From Bradyrhizobium sp. B124 (GTDB taxonomy: Bacteria; Pseudomonadota; Alphaproteobacteria; Rhizobiales; Xanthobacteraceae), in the NCBI RefSeq assembly GCF_038967635.1, contig NZ_CP152413.1:2232001-2296000 (forward strand): 64,000 nucleotides of DNA, written 5' to 3'. Position 1 is the first letter of the stretch; each line of letters opens with the position of its first letter. The position numbers and the translations under genes are program-made. The notes below the pieces were generated by a model that was not told the origin of the DNA, ran no database searches, and saw only the letters and a list, made by a program, of their open reading frames with translations. Shown one piece after another: positions 34,706-43,464 of the stretch.

Positions 34706-37579
34706 ATGAACGCGCCCTTCAAGCCGATCAACGAAGCCGCCACCGATTTCGTCCGCCGACACATCGGACCATCCCCGCGCGACATCAACGCGATGTTGGA
34801 GACGGTCGGCGCCGCGAGCCTGCAGGCGCTGATGAATGAGACGCTGCCGGCGTCGATCCTTCAGAAGGCGCCGCTCGATCTCGGCCGGGCGCTGAGCGAA
34901 ACCGAAGCGCTCGCGCATATGAGCGAGCTCGCCGCGCAGAACCAGGTGTTCACCTCGCTGATCGGCCAGGGCTATTCCGGCACCATCCTGCCCGCGGTGA
35001 TCCAGCGCAACATCCTGGAGAACCCGGCCTGGTACACCGCCTATACGCCGTATCAGCCGGAGATCAGCCAGGGCCGGCTCGAGGCCCTCTTCAATTTCCA
35101 GACCATGATCTGCGATCTCACCGGGCTCGACGTCGCCAACGCCTCGCTGCTCGACGAGGCGACCGCGGCCGCCGAAGCGATGGCGCTCGCGGAACGCCAC
35201 TCGCAGGTGAAGGCAAAGGTGTTTTTCGTCGACAAGGAGGTGCATCCGCAGACGCTGGCGGTGATGCGCACGCGCGCCGCCCCATTGGGTTGGGCACTGG
35301 TGGTCGGCGATCCCCTGACCGAGCTCGACAAGGCCGACGTGCTCGGCGCGCTGCTGCAATATCCCGGCACGACAGGCGCAGTGCGCGACCTCCGGCCGGC
35401 GATCGCATCGCTGCGCGCCAAGGGCGCGCTTGCGATCGTCGCCGCGGACCTGCTGTCGCTGGCTTTGCTGACCTCGCCCGGCGAGCTCGGTGCGGACATC
35501 GCAATCGGCTCGGCGCAGCGCTTCGGCGTGCCGATGGGTTATGGCGGACCGCACGCCGCCTACATGGCGGTGCGCGACACGCTGAAGCGCTCGCTGCCCG
35601 GCCGCATCGTCGGCCTTTCGGTGGATTCGCGCGGTGCACCGGCCTATCGCCTCGCGCTGCAGACCCGCGAGCAGCATATCCGCCGCGAGAAGGCGACCTC
35701 CAACATCTGCACCGCGCAGGTGTTGCTCGCCGTGATCGCCTCGATGTATGCGGTGTATCACGGCCCCGAAGGCCTGACCCATATCGCACGCGGCGTGCAT
35801 CGCCGCGCCACCGTGCTCGCCGCGGGCCTGCGCAAGCTCGGCTTTGCGCCGACCAGCGAGGCGTTCTTCGACACAGTAACCGTCGAGGTCGGAGCGAAGC
35901 AGATCGAGATCGTCTCCCGCGCGCTGACGGAGCGGATCAATCTGCGGATCGGTGCGACCACGCTCGGCATCGCGCTCGACGAGACCACGACGCCGGAGAC
36001 CGTCGAGGCGGTGTGGCGCGTGTTCGGCGGCAAGCTCAGCTTTGCCGAGATCGAGGCGGCCGCGCGCGAGGCGCTGCCGAAGGAGCTGCGCCGCACCAGC
36101 GCATTCCTCACCCACCCGGTGTTCAACACCCACCGTTCGGAGACCGAGCTGCTGCGCTACATGCGCAAACTCAGTGATCGCGATCTCGCGCTCGACCGCG
36201 CGATGATTCCGCTCGGCTCCTGCACGATGAAGCTCAACGCCACCACCGAGATGATCCCGCTGACCTGGCCGGCGTTCGGCAATCTGCATCCGTTCGCGCC
36301 GGCGGATCAGGCCAAGGGCTATCACGCGCTGTTCAAGCGGCTGGAGCAGTGGCTGTGCGACATCACCGGCTATGACGCGATCTCGCTGCAGCCGAATTCC
36401 GGCGCACAGGGCGAATATGCCGGGCTGCTGGCGATCCGGGGTTATCATCTCGCCCGCGGCGAGCCGCACCGCAAGGTGTGCCTGATCCCCTCCTCCGCGC
36501 ACGGCACCAATCCGGCGTCGGCCGCGATGGTCGGCATGGACGTCGTGGTGGTCGCGTGCGACGCGCGCGGCGATGTCGATGTCAATGATCTCCGTGCCAA
36601 GGCGGAGAAGCATTCCGCCAATCTCGCCGCGGTCATGATCACCTATCCGTCGACCCACGGCGTGTTCGAGGAGCATATCAGCGAGATCTGCGACATCGTG
36701 CATGCGCATGGCGGCCAGGTCTATCTCGACGGTGCCAACATGAACGCGCAGGTCGGGCTGTCGCGGCCCGGCGATTACGGCGCTGATGTCAGCCATCTCA
36801 ATCTGCACAAGACCTTCTGCATCCCACATGGCGGCGGCGGCCCCGGCATGGGCCCGATCGGTGTGAAGGCGCATCTTGCGCCCTATCTCCCGGGTCATCC
36901 CGCAACCGACGGCGCGACCGCACACGCCATCGGCCCGGTGTCGGCCGCGCCGTTCGGCTCGGCGTCGATCCTGACCATCTCCTACATCTACATCCTGATG
37001 ATGGGCGGCGAAGGGCTCACGCGCGCCACCGAGGTTGCGATCCTCAATGCCAACTACATCGCCGCACGGCTGCAGCCGCACTTCCCGGTGCTGTATCGCA
37101 ACGAGCGCGGCCGCGTCGCGCATGAGTGCATCGTCGACCCGCGGGCGCTGAAGACGACCAGCGGCGTCACCGTGGACGACATCGCCAAGCGGCTGATCGA
37201 CTACGGCTTCCACGCGCCGACCATGAGCTTCCCGGTAGCGGGCACGCTGATGATCGAACCGACGGAATCGGAATCGAAGTTCGAGATCGACCGCTTCTGC
37301 GACGCCATGATCGCGATCCGGGGCGAGATCGCGGAGATCGAGAAGGGCCGCTGGAAGGTCGAGGCGTCGCCGCTGCGCCACGCGCCGCACACCGTCCACG
37401 ACATCGCCGACGATGCCTGGAACCGGGCCTACAGCCGCGCCGAGGGCTGCTTCCCGGCCGGCGTGTCGCGCTCCGACAAATACTGGAGCCCGGTCGGCCG
37501 CGTCGACAATGTCTATGGCGACCGCAATCTGGTGTGCTCGTGCCCGCCGATCGAGGATTACGCGCAGGCGGCGGAGTAA
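34706..37579 (+). CDS. gcvP: Glycine decarboxylase (P protein), single-chain form
   Basis: The 957-residue enzyme decarboxylates glycine with PLP and passes the methylamine to H protein. It is the long single-chain type, with the two homologous halves (about 1-440 and 470-900) that are separate subunits in other bacteria. The PLP lysine is Lys702 in [21 protein letters not shown]. Other blocks are RHIGPS near the N terminus, [13 protein letters not shown] and [13 protein letters not shown]. It is the last gene of the riboswitch-controlled operon. A strong palindromic repeat 25 bases after the stop may terminate the transcript. Confidence 0.97.
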   Translation: MNAPFKPINEAATDFVRRHIGPSPRDINAMLETVGAASLQALMNETLPASILQKAPLDLGRALSETEALAHMSELAAQNQVFTSLIGQGYSGTILPAVIQRNILENPAWYTAYTPYQPEISQGRLEALFNFQTMICDLTGLDVANASLLDEATAAAEAMALAERHSQVKAKVFFVDKEVHPQTLAVMRTRAAPLGWALVVGDPLTELDKADVLGALLQYPGTTGAVRDLRPAIASLRAKGALAIVAADLLSLALLTSPGELGADIAIGSAQRFGVPMGYGGPHAAYMAVRDTLKRSLPGRIVGLSVDSRGAPAYRLALQTREQHIRREKATSNICTAQVLLAVIASMYAVYHGPEGLTHIARGVHRRATVLAAGLRKLGFAPTSEAFFDTVTVEVGAKQIEIVSRALTERINLRIGATTLGIALDETTTPETVEAVWRVFGGKLSFAEIEAAAREALPKELRRTSAFLTHPVFNTHRSETELLRYMRKLSDRDLALDRAMIPLGSCTMKLNATTEMIPLTWPAFGNLHPFAPADQAKGYHALFKRLEQWLCDITGYDAISLQPNSGAQGEYAGLLAIRGYHLARGEPHRKVCLIPSSAHGTNPASAAMVGMDVVVVACDARGDVDVNDLRAKAEKHSANLAAVMITYPSTHGVFEEHISEICDIVHAHGGQVYLDGANMNAQVGLSRPGDYGADVSHLNLHKTFCIPHGGGGPGMGPIGVKAHLAPYLPGHPATDGATAHAIGPVSAAPFGSASILTISYIYILMMGGEGLTRATEVAILNANYIAARLQPHFPVLYRNERGRVAHECIVDPRALKTTSGVTVDDIAKRLIDYGFHAPTMSFPVAGTLMIEPTESESKFEIDRFCDAMIAIRGEIAEIEKGRWKVEASPLRHAPHTVHDIADDAWNRAYSRAEGCFPAGVSRSDKYWSPVGRVDNVYGDRNLVCSCPPIEDYAQAAE

Positions 37580-37604
37580 GGCGGCCATTGCTCTGGCCAC
37601 TATT

Positions 37605-37688
37605 GTAGGATGGGTAGAGCGCAGCGAAACCCATCAATTGCATCCGGACTGTGAAGTGATGGGTTTCGCTTCGCTCTACCCATCCTAC
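37605..37688. repeat. Dispersed palindromic repeat (GTAGGATGGGTAGAGCG type)
   Basis: Two 32-base arms, 37605-37636 and 37657-37688, are complementary at 31 of 32 positions around a 20-base loop. The arm begins GTAGGATGGGTAGAGCG and ends AGCGAAACCCATCA. This family is common between genes in Bradyrhizobium and forms a very stable hairpin. Here it lies after gcvP and could end or protect the gcv transcript. Confidence 0.9.
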
Positions 37689-37759
37689 GATCCGGCCACC
37701 ATAACGTCCCCGCTGGCGGCGGACGAACGATAAGAAGCAGCGCCGCGGCAGGAGGAAAC

Positions 37760-38191
37760 ATGCGCGAGCAATTCTGGTTTCATTTCCCGTTCCGCGTCCG
37801 CTATTCCGAGGTTGACGCGCAGGCCGTGGTGTTCAACGCGCACTACCTGACCTACTTCGACACCGCGATAACAGAGTATTTCCGCGCGCTCGGTTACGAC
37901 TATCTCGGCGAGGTCGCGCGGACCGGCATCGACTTTCACACCGTGAAATCAGTCGTCGAGTACAAGGCGCCGATCCGGTTCGACGAGGACATCGAGGTCT
38001 GCGTGCGGGTCGCCAAGATCGGCCGTTCCTCGATCGTGCTTACCCTCGAGATCTTCGCCAAGGGCTCCGACGACCTGCGCGCCACCGGCGAGATCATCTG
38101 GGTCGCCACCGACCAGAAGACCCATCAATCGGTCGCCGTGACGGAAGACTTGCGCGCGCTGATTGCGAGCCGGGAAAAGGCGCTGGCGTAA
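37760..38191 (+). CDS. Acyl-CoA thioesterase, 4HBT/YbgC hotdog family
   Basis: The 143-residue protein has the single-hotdog thioesterase fold. The signature FRVRYSEVDAQAVVFNAHYLTYFD contains the Asp (D19 in SEVDAQ) that serves as catalytic acid in 4-hydroxybenzoyl-CoA thioesterase and YbgC relatives. It probably hydrolyses short acyl-CoA or hydroxybenzoyl-CoA thioesters in the cytoplasm. AGGAGG stands seven bases before the ATG. It is separated from gcvP by a repeat and convergent with the broken DUF1835-like gene, so it appears to be monocistronic. Confidence 0.9.
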   Translation: MREQFWFHFPFRVRYSEVDAQAVVFNAHYLTYFDTAITEYFRALGYDYLGEVARTGIDFHTVKSVVEYKAPIRFDEDIEVCVRVAKIGRSSIVLTLEIFAKGSDDLRATGEIIWVATDQKTHQSVAVTEDLRALIASREKALA

Positions 38192-38223
38192 CGCGGCGCC
38201 TACCGGCGTCACGCGATCAAGCC

Positions 38224-39222
38224 TTACGGCGCGACCAAGGTGCGGCTCTCGGAGTCCCAGCGCCACAGCCGCTCGTTGGTCAGCTCGGTGCCGCCCCACC
38301 AGCGATGGATCGGGTTGTGCTGGCTGAAATCGCCGGAGCCCGCGACGATTGCCCTGCCGAGGCCGGTCAGCGCGAGCCGGCTCCGCTTGTAGCGTTGGTG
38401 ACGTTCCGGGTCCTCGTGCATGTCGAGATCGAACGGCCCGTCATCGGGGCCGGAGATGGCAGGCATTGGACAGTGAGCCAGCCCGTCCAGCAAGACCCCC
38501 GTTTCCCAATAACCGAACGTCCGCCGACGATTGGGTTTCTCGTGCCCGGGAAACAGATCGTACGGATGGACCTGTCCCGCTGACAGCAGCTCCAGCATTC
38601 GCATTTCCGTTGCGCCGAGCGCGGAGCTACGCCCGAGAAGTTCTTCCAGCAGCGCGACGACTGAGCTGCGCAATTGCGGAAGTGCTCCTGGATCCTGAGT
38701 CAACAGATTGAACTAGGCTTCCGGTGTTGACGCACCCCAAGCCGCCCACGCAGCGCCGGCGACTTCGAGATGATGCCCGCGGACGGGAGCGAGGCGCAGC
38801 TGCCAAGCGGCCAATTCGGCCGGCTGTCGCTCGCCGATGATGTGATCGGTCTGCAGCATCGCAAGCCTGGACGTGACGCTCGCATGCGGGCGCAGGTAAT
38901 CCAGCAGCCAGATCAATTGCAGTTGTGAGTTCGGATCGGGATCGACCCAAAGATCGACGGCGTCGAAGCGCTCGTAAAATTCGACCAATCCAAGACCCTG
39001 ACGATGCGCGTCCTCAAGCAATCTGCCGGTAAGATTGTCCAGCCAGTGTGCCCCGGCGCGGTGCGAAGCCGCGCGCGGCGAGAGCAAGGCATCCAGTTCG
39101 CTTGATGGCGGCAATTTTCCGCACACGAACCGCAGCTCGACGCCAACAACGCAATCGGCGAGCCGTGCGGCCTTCAGGGCGCCAGCGCCGCTATCAGTGA
39201 ATGTGAGGATAAGCCGGGTCAT
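38224..39222 (-). pseudogene. DUF1835-like gene interrupted by an in-frame amber codon
   Basis: One reading frame of 333 codons is split by a single TAG at 38713-38715. The first part (169 residues) begins MTRLILTFTDSGAGALKAARL and contains DLWVDPDPNSQLQLIWLLDYLR; after the stop the same frame continues without shift as FNLLTQDPGALPQL and runs to HNPIHRWWGGTELTNERLWRWD. Both halves look like parts of one DUF1835-type protein of unknown function. A TGG to TAG change would explain the break, giving EA-W-FNLL. A TTG shortly after the stop could restart a 159-residue piece. Readthrough or a sequencing error cannot be excluded. Confidence 0.75.
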
Positions 39223-39353
39223 AACGGGTCGTTCATTCCGCAACAGGTGGCCCAACAGCATCACGGACGGCACAAAACCAAACGGACGCCGAAGACGTCG
39301 GCAACTCAACGTCCTCAGCGCCCGCTTGCAGCGAAATGATTGAGCCTTGAGGC

Positions 39354-40442
<1,089 letters not shown>

Positions 40443-40546
40443 TTGGGATGTGCTCCTTATGGCGGGGATTCGCTAGCGGGAAAAACGGGCGATGCGATCA
40501 GGCGGAACGCGTTGTTGATAGGAACCTCGTACCACGTTTGTTCCGT

Positions 40547-40561
40547 GTTCGCAATATGTTC
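40547..40561 (-). promoter_or_regulatory. LexA (SOS) box of recA
   Basis: GTTC-GCAATAT-GTTC is a perfect match to the alphaproteobacterial LexA site GTTC-N7-GTTC. An extra GTTC lies seven bases to the left. The spacing to recA suits a repressor site over the promoter. It also sits just 14 bases from the first small-gene promoter repeat, which is read the other way, so LexA could influence both. Confidence 0.88.
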
Positions 40562-40574
40562 TTTTTGGCTTGTT

Positions 40575-40687
40575 GGTGCTGGCCTGTTTTATCCCCTAGT
40601 GGCCTAAGTTGAATTTGGGAGTGGCCTGTTTTGAATTAACCGAGCGGCAACCAAGGCTTGGCCGTTGTTCTCGGTAGGACTACTGAG
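40575..40687 (+). promoter_or_regulatory. 113-bp repeat R1, copy A, upstream of the sigma-1.1-like gene
   Basis: This block aligns without gaps to a second 113-bp copy at 41.8 kb; the last 39 bases, containing the palindrome CCAAGGCTTGG and ending GGTAGGACTACTGAG, are identical. The left half holds three GGCCT boxes at repeat positions 7, 27 and 49, two of them as GTGGCCT, spaced about two helical turns. TTGGCC and TACTGA are 17 bases apart in the identical part and could be a promoter. The block lies between the recA SOS box and the next small gene. Confidence 0.6.
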
Positions 40688-40761
40688 AGACCCTATTCCC
40701 TATTCTGGGCTTATAAATTTCGATTGGACGCCATCCGTTCCTGATCCACAGGTCAGGCGGA

Positions 40762-40791
40762 TTACCGGGGTTCTCCGTGGGTGAACGGAGT
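40762..40791 (+). repeat. Leader hairpin R2, copy A
   Basis: TTACCGGGGTTCTCCGTGGG begins a 30-base element identical to one at 41.96 kb. It contains a perfect stem CTCCGT/ACGGAG around the loop GGGTGA. It ends 73 bases before the ATG of the sigma-1.1-like gene, placing it in the 5' leader of that mRNA. Confidence 0.6.
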
Positions 40792-40864
40792 CCCAGTAAG
40801 ACTCTGAGAAAAACTGACTCTCCAGCCAATGGGTAGAGGCAAAACTGAAATTCAGGAGAGCTAA

Positions 40865-41038
40865 ATGGATTGGTCGGAATTGGTCCGGAAAGCCATCGAG
40901 TTGGGTGAAAAGACCGGCTACGTGACCTTCGATCAAATCAACGATTTGATTGAGCAGCCTGCGGAGGTCGAGCCGAAAGATATCGAGACCCTCATAATTG
41001 CACTCAGCGACAGGGGCATTGATCTCGTGAATGAGTAA
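40865..41038 (+). CDS. Standalone sigma-70 region 1.1-like microprotein
   Basis: The 57-residue product corresponds to little more than region 1.1 of a primary sigma factor. It reads LVRKAIELGEKTGYVTFDQI, then NDLIEQPAEVEPKDIETLI, then IALSDRGIDLVNE. The GYVT(F/Y)(D/E)Q(I/L)N, (D/E)IE and LS-(D/E)-x-GI spacing is that of RpoD region 1.1, the acidic domain that occupies the DNA channel of RNA polymerase and keeps free sigma from binding promoters. No other sigma region follows; the frame stops at TAA. AGGAGAG lies five bases before the ATG, making translation likely. A repeated promoter and leader lie upstream and a terminator hairpin begins at its stop codon. Binding to RNA polymerase is a hypothesis. 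Confidence 0.82.
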   Translation: MDWSELVRKAIELGEKTGYVTFDQINDLIEQPAEVEPKDIETLIIALSDRGIDLVNE

Positions 41039-41064
41039 GGCCGCCTCAGTTGGCGGCCTCTTTC
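41038..41064 (+). terminator. Terminator hairpin T1 (GGCCGCC/GGCGGCC type)
   Basis: AGGCCGCC-TCAGT-TGGCGGCCT forms an eight-pair stem with a short loop, starting at the last base of the stop codon of the sigma-1.1-like gene, followed by TCTTTC. Nearly the same hairpin follows two other small genes in this stretch, which supports a terminator role. Confidence 0.78.
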
Positions 41065-41138
41065 AATTTGCAGGCACCAGCAATTTTCTAGTTAGTTGTC
41101 TGTCGTCGCCAGCCTTCCAAATAGCGCCCGCTTCAAAC

Positions 41139-41684
41139 CTAATTCAGAAATTCTGGCTTCCGTCCATGGGCGGTGCAAAATCGCTTGAGCTGATCGGCAT
41201 TAATTATCGTGTTCTCATCCGGACGATATTGACCGCCATATGTATTGCGTGGGTCTTGAGCTTTATCCGGAATGCGCTCGATTTCCTTGAGCTTCACTGC
41301 TTCGCAAAGAAGCGAAAGCCATGCCTTGGAATTTCCATCCATCACTGAGTACGAATGAACAGGCTCGACGTTGGCAAGCAGACAAGCTGCTTCATCCAAC
41401 CTGAACTCTTTTCTGTGCCGCCAGATTGAATGGTCGGGCCTTGGGTTCACTCCAAGGTGAACCAATTTCAAAAAGGCTGGAAACATTAGTCCGTAGGCGA
41501 CAGTCACCATAGTGACAATGCCAAGTGTAACGATTACCGGCCAAGCCAGGTCTTTCACGAAGGACCATCCGACCATGGCAAAGCCGGACAAAATCGATAT
41601 GACCTGCTTCTTCCAATCGAAATAATCCAAAACCGGCTCGATCCACGGCACGGCTTTGGCGATGCTATTTCTGATTGTCCCCAT
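41139..41684 (-). CDS. Hypothetical membrane protein
   Basis: The 181-residue product begins MGTIRNSIAKAVPWIEPVLDYFDW. It has two adjacent hydrophobic segments, VISILSGFAMVGWSFV and WPVIVTLGIVTMVTVAYGLMF, and a soluble C-terminal part of about 100 residues with FRLDEAACLLANVEPVHSY and a late AHGRKPEFLN. The ATG chosen follows GCGGGAC; a TTG 12 codons upstream is less likely. It is the only minus-strand gene in this accessory stretch and its codon use is less GC-rich than that of the flanking core genes, suggesting acquired DNA. I do not recognise the family. The C-terminal part may be a small cytoplasmic binding domain. Confidence 0.65.
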   Translation of the reverse strand: MGTIRNSIAKAVPWIEPVLDYFDWKKQVISILSGFAMVGWSFVKDLAWPVIVTLGIVTMVTVAYGLMFPAFLKLVHLGVNPRPDHSIWRHRKEFRLDEAACLLANVEPVHSYSVMDGNSKAWLSLLCEAVKLKEIERIPDKAQDPRNTYGGQYRPDENTIINADQLKRFCTAHGRKPEFLN

Positions 41685-41723
41685 GTCCCGCAGACTGCCC
41701 TGAGTCGCGGTGGGTTCCAAGGG

Positions 41724-41890
41724 AGTGGCCTATTTCGCATCTGCGAGTGGCCTATTTCGGCCAGTACCGGCTTGTTGGGTGCTGTCCGTATTTAAGCCCC
41801 CGTGTCCTAAGTTGATTTTGGGACTGTCCTAATTCCGATTAAGCGAGCCGAAACCAAGGCTTGGCCGTTGTTCTCGGTAGGACTACTGAG
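41724..41890 (+). promoter_or_regulatory. Repeat R1, copy B, with two extra GTGGCCT boxes
   Basis: The 113-bp block at 41778-41890 aligns base for base with copy A; its three boxes read GTCCG, GTCCT and GTCCT. Just upstream, GAGTGGCCTATTTCG occurs twice (boxes at 41727 and 41749, 22 bases apart). Five boxes are thus phased at roughly two helical turns. The identical 39-base end with CCAAGGCTTGG is kept. The next small gene begins about 310 bases further on. Confidence 0.6.
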
Positions 41891-41963
41891 TCGGCAATCC
41901 AACGTTCTACCCATAGCAATCGTTATGGTCCGACAACTGTTCTCAATCCACAGAGTAGAAGTG

Positions 41964-41993
41964 TTACCGGGGTTCTCCGTGGGTGAACGGAGT
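41964..41993 (+). repeat. Leader hairpin R2, copy B
   Basis: The 30 bases are identical to copy A, including the CTCCGT/ACGGAG stem. The distance from the end of R1 (73 bases) is also nearly the same as in copy A (74 bases), so R1 and R2 were duplicated as one promoter-leader unit. Here the next start codon is about 210 bases away. Confidence 0.6.
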
Positions 41994-42204
41994 TCCTTGC
42001 GTGAATCCGCTCTGGAGCCGCACGCCTGCCTTCCGGGTCTCGGCAGTCGCGCCCAAATCGTTAGTTTTCTTTTCGAGAGTGATCAAAGTTGACCAGCCTT
42101 GGAACGTCGGCTGTTCCAAGCTTCGGCCATCACCGCCCTGTAACGGCGTCTGCCGGTGACTGAGAGCCGTTCGCGCTCCCCGCCCAGAAACAAGGGAGCG
42201 GGGC

Positions 42205-42327
42205 ATGATCGAACAGCCCCATTTCGATTCATATTCAATTCCAGCCCGCGTCAGTCTTGGCATTGCTATTTTCGGCGGCTCACTGCTTATCGCGGTGATG
42301 CTATTGGGTGCCTTCATCGCGCATTAA
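42205..42327 (+). CDS. Small single-span membrane protein
   Basis: The frame encodes 40 residues. MIEQPHFDSYSIPARVSLGI leads into a single hydrophobic helix, AIFGGSLLIAVMLLGAFIAH, that runs to the C terminus. GGGAGCGGGGC directly precedes the ATG. Such one-helix proteins often attach to larger membrane complexes, but no partner is indicated. It follows the promoter-leader repeat copy B and precedes leader copy C by only nine bases, so it could be the first gene of a transcript continuing to the secreted 80-residue protein. I do not recognise a family. Confidence 0.6.
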   Translation: MIEQPHFDSYSIPARVSLGIAIFGGSLLIAVMLLGAFIAH

Positions 42328-42335
42328 TTGAAGCG

Positions 42336-42372
42336 TTACCGGGGTTTCTCTCTGTGGGTGAACCGAGTTCCC
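42336..42372 (+). repeat. Leader hairpin R2, copy C (diverged)
   Basis: TTACCGGGGTTTCTCTCTGT is followed by GGGTGAACCGAGTTCCC, which matches copies A and B except for small insertions in the stem. It ends 75 bases before the start of the secreted 80-residue protein gene, the same distance as for copy A and its gene. No R1 block stands before this copy. Confidence 0.5.
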
Positions 42373-42447
42373 AGCCTGGTCCTGGTTTGTGGTAACTAGT
42401 GACCTAATCCGGGTCTGGGTGCAGCACTACGGAGGAGGACACAAGTC

Positions 42448-42690
42448 ATGAGGACTGCGTTGTTCACGGTGACCGCGCTGGTTGCCTTGTCGTCTCTGGC
42501 TATCGCGCAAAATCAGCCTTCCGCTACTACGGCTCCCAGGGCGAATGACGTGGTTGATTCCACGATGCCAAAGGTACGGGCGAACGCCCCAGGCGGCAGA
42601 CTGCACTATGACGTGCCTTGCCGAGTGTCGTCGGTGGGCACATGCATCACGGAACCGCCGCCATATCCGCGATATCGGCCAAGACCCTGA
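42448..42690 (+). CDS. Small secreted protein
   Basis: The 80-residue product starts MRTALFTVTALVALSSLAIAQ, a good Sec signal peptide with cleavage after AIA. The mature part of about 60 residues has two Cys (DVPCRVSSVGTC) seven apart, likely a disulfide, and a Pro/Tyr/Arg-rich tail, EPPPYPRYRPRP. GGAGGAGGAC lies before the ATG. A leader hairpin shared with two other sites stands 75 bases upstream, and a GGCCGCC-type terminator starts 18 bases after the stop. The function is unknown; the size and layout suggest a periplasmic or surface peptide. Confidence 0.7.
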   Translation: MRTALFTVTALVALSSLAIAQNQPSATTAPRANDVVDSTMPKVRANAPGGRLHYDVPCRVSSVGTCITEPPPYPRYRPRP

Positions 42691-42707
42691 CTCAAACATT
42701 ATCGCGG

Positions 42708-42734
42708 AGGCCGCCTCAGTTGGCGGCCTCTTCC
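42708..42734 (+). terminator. Terminator hairpin T2
   Basis: AGGCCGCC-TCAGTT-GGCGGCCT is identical in stem and loop to T1 and is followed by CTTCCTC. It lies just after the secreted 80-residue protein gene. Confidence 0.78.
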
Positions 42735-43008
42735 TCAAAATTCCATTTCGAGTTGTTGACCGAAGATCCGTTTGACGTGGCCTTCATCCGTTCTTCCGCG
42801 TTAGCGCATGTCACTCGCCACCGGCACGGATTGGGAAATGTCGCCTCTTTGAAAGTCATTAACTCTTGCCGATGTGGTCTGTATTGACCAGCATGTCGGC
42901 TACCTGACATGCGAAAGTTACCCGATCGCCGCACCGCCTTGTTGGCCCCTATCGGTGATGAGAACGCCATCACGCGCTCCCGCCTTCTGCAAACAGAGGA
43001 GCAGCGCC

Positions 43009-43212
43009 ATGCAGCAACGCCGCCGTTACCAGCCCGAAGCCGAACCTCTCTACAACCGCCTTGCTGATGAGGCAGAGCGACTTCGCAAGCAAGCGAGGGG
43101 CACTCCGCCAGGTATCGAGCGTGAGAGGTTGATCCGGAGAGCACGCCAGATTGAGACCACATCGCACATCAGCGAGTGGCTTTCCTCGCCCGGCCTTAGG
43201 GCTCCGACCTAA
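43009..43212 (+). CDS. Small hypothetical protein, paralog 1 of a 67-residue pair
   Basis: The 67-residue, strongly charged and helical product reads LADEAERLRKQARGTPPG, then a LIRRARQIETTSHISEWLSS helix and ends PGLRAPT. The same pattern and the same length occur in a second gene at 44.15 kb, and the DNA before both starts is also similar (CGGTGATGAGA and GCGCTCCCGCCTTC). AGAGGAGC precedes the chosen ATG. Small proteins with an xTPPGxxRxxLIRRARxxET core are frequent in Bradyrhizobium and have no known role. Its stop is followed immediately by the ATG of the next gene, so the two are translated together. Confidence 0.72.
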   Translation: MQQRRRYQPEAEPLYNRLADEAERLRKQARGTPPGIERERLIRRARQIETTSHISEWLSSPGLRAPT

Positions 43213-43425
43213 ATGCGCAGCTCATTCAGCGATAACTACACGTTGGGCAAGTTCAACCCGCCCTCTTACGCGAGCTGGCTCGCCGAACTTCGCGCCCTGT
43301 TTCCTGTGCCGGATGAATTCCTTCTAGCGGATGCGATCTTCAGTTTCGAAAACGCATTCAAGGAAGGAAAGACGCCGCAGCAGGCTTACGAGGCGTTCGA
43401 TATTTTCGTCGGCGCGGAGGCTTGA
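43213..43425 (+). CDS. Small hypothetical protein coupled to paralog 1
   Basis: The 70-residue product starts at the base after the previous stop codon (TAA-ATG), indicating translational coupling. It reads MRSSFSDNYTLGKFNPPSYA, then WLAELRALFPVPDEFLLADA and GKTPQQAYEAFDIFVGAEA, an acidic, amphipathic helical protein. No signal peptide or membrane segment is present. The family is not recognised. A GGCCGCT-type terminator begins 12 bases after the stop, closing a two-gene unit. A charged helical pair of this size could bind each other, but that is speculation. Confidence 0.65.
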   Translation: MRSSFSDNYTLGKFNPPSYASWLAELRALFPVPDEFLLADAIFSFENAFKEGKTPQQAYEAFDIFVGAEA

Positions 43426-43437
43426 ACGACAATAGCT

Positions 43438-43464
43438 AGGCCGCTTCAGTTGGCGGCCTCTTTC
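43438..43464 (+). terminator. Terminator hairpin T3
   Basis: AGGCCGCT-TCAGT-TGGCGGCCT matches T1 and T2 with one change that still pairs as G-U in RNA, followed by CTTTCGCG. It ends the two-gene unit upstream. Confidence 0.72.

Noticed and set aside
34607..37600. A 997-codon open frame on the minus strand opposite gcvP
   Set aside because: It is the antisense of a strongly codon-biased gene; the product is Arg/Ala/His-rich without any domain, while gcvP on the other strand is complete with its PLP lysine.
40700..40936. A 78-codon minus-strand frame across the leader and the sigma-1.1-like gene
   Set aside because: It crosses the repeated leader hairpin and lacks a ribosome site, whereas the plus-strand gene has AGGAGAG and a recognisable domain.
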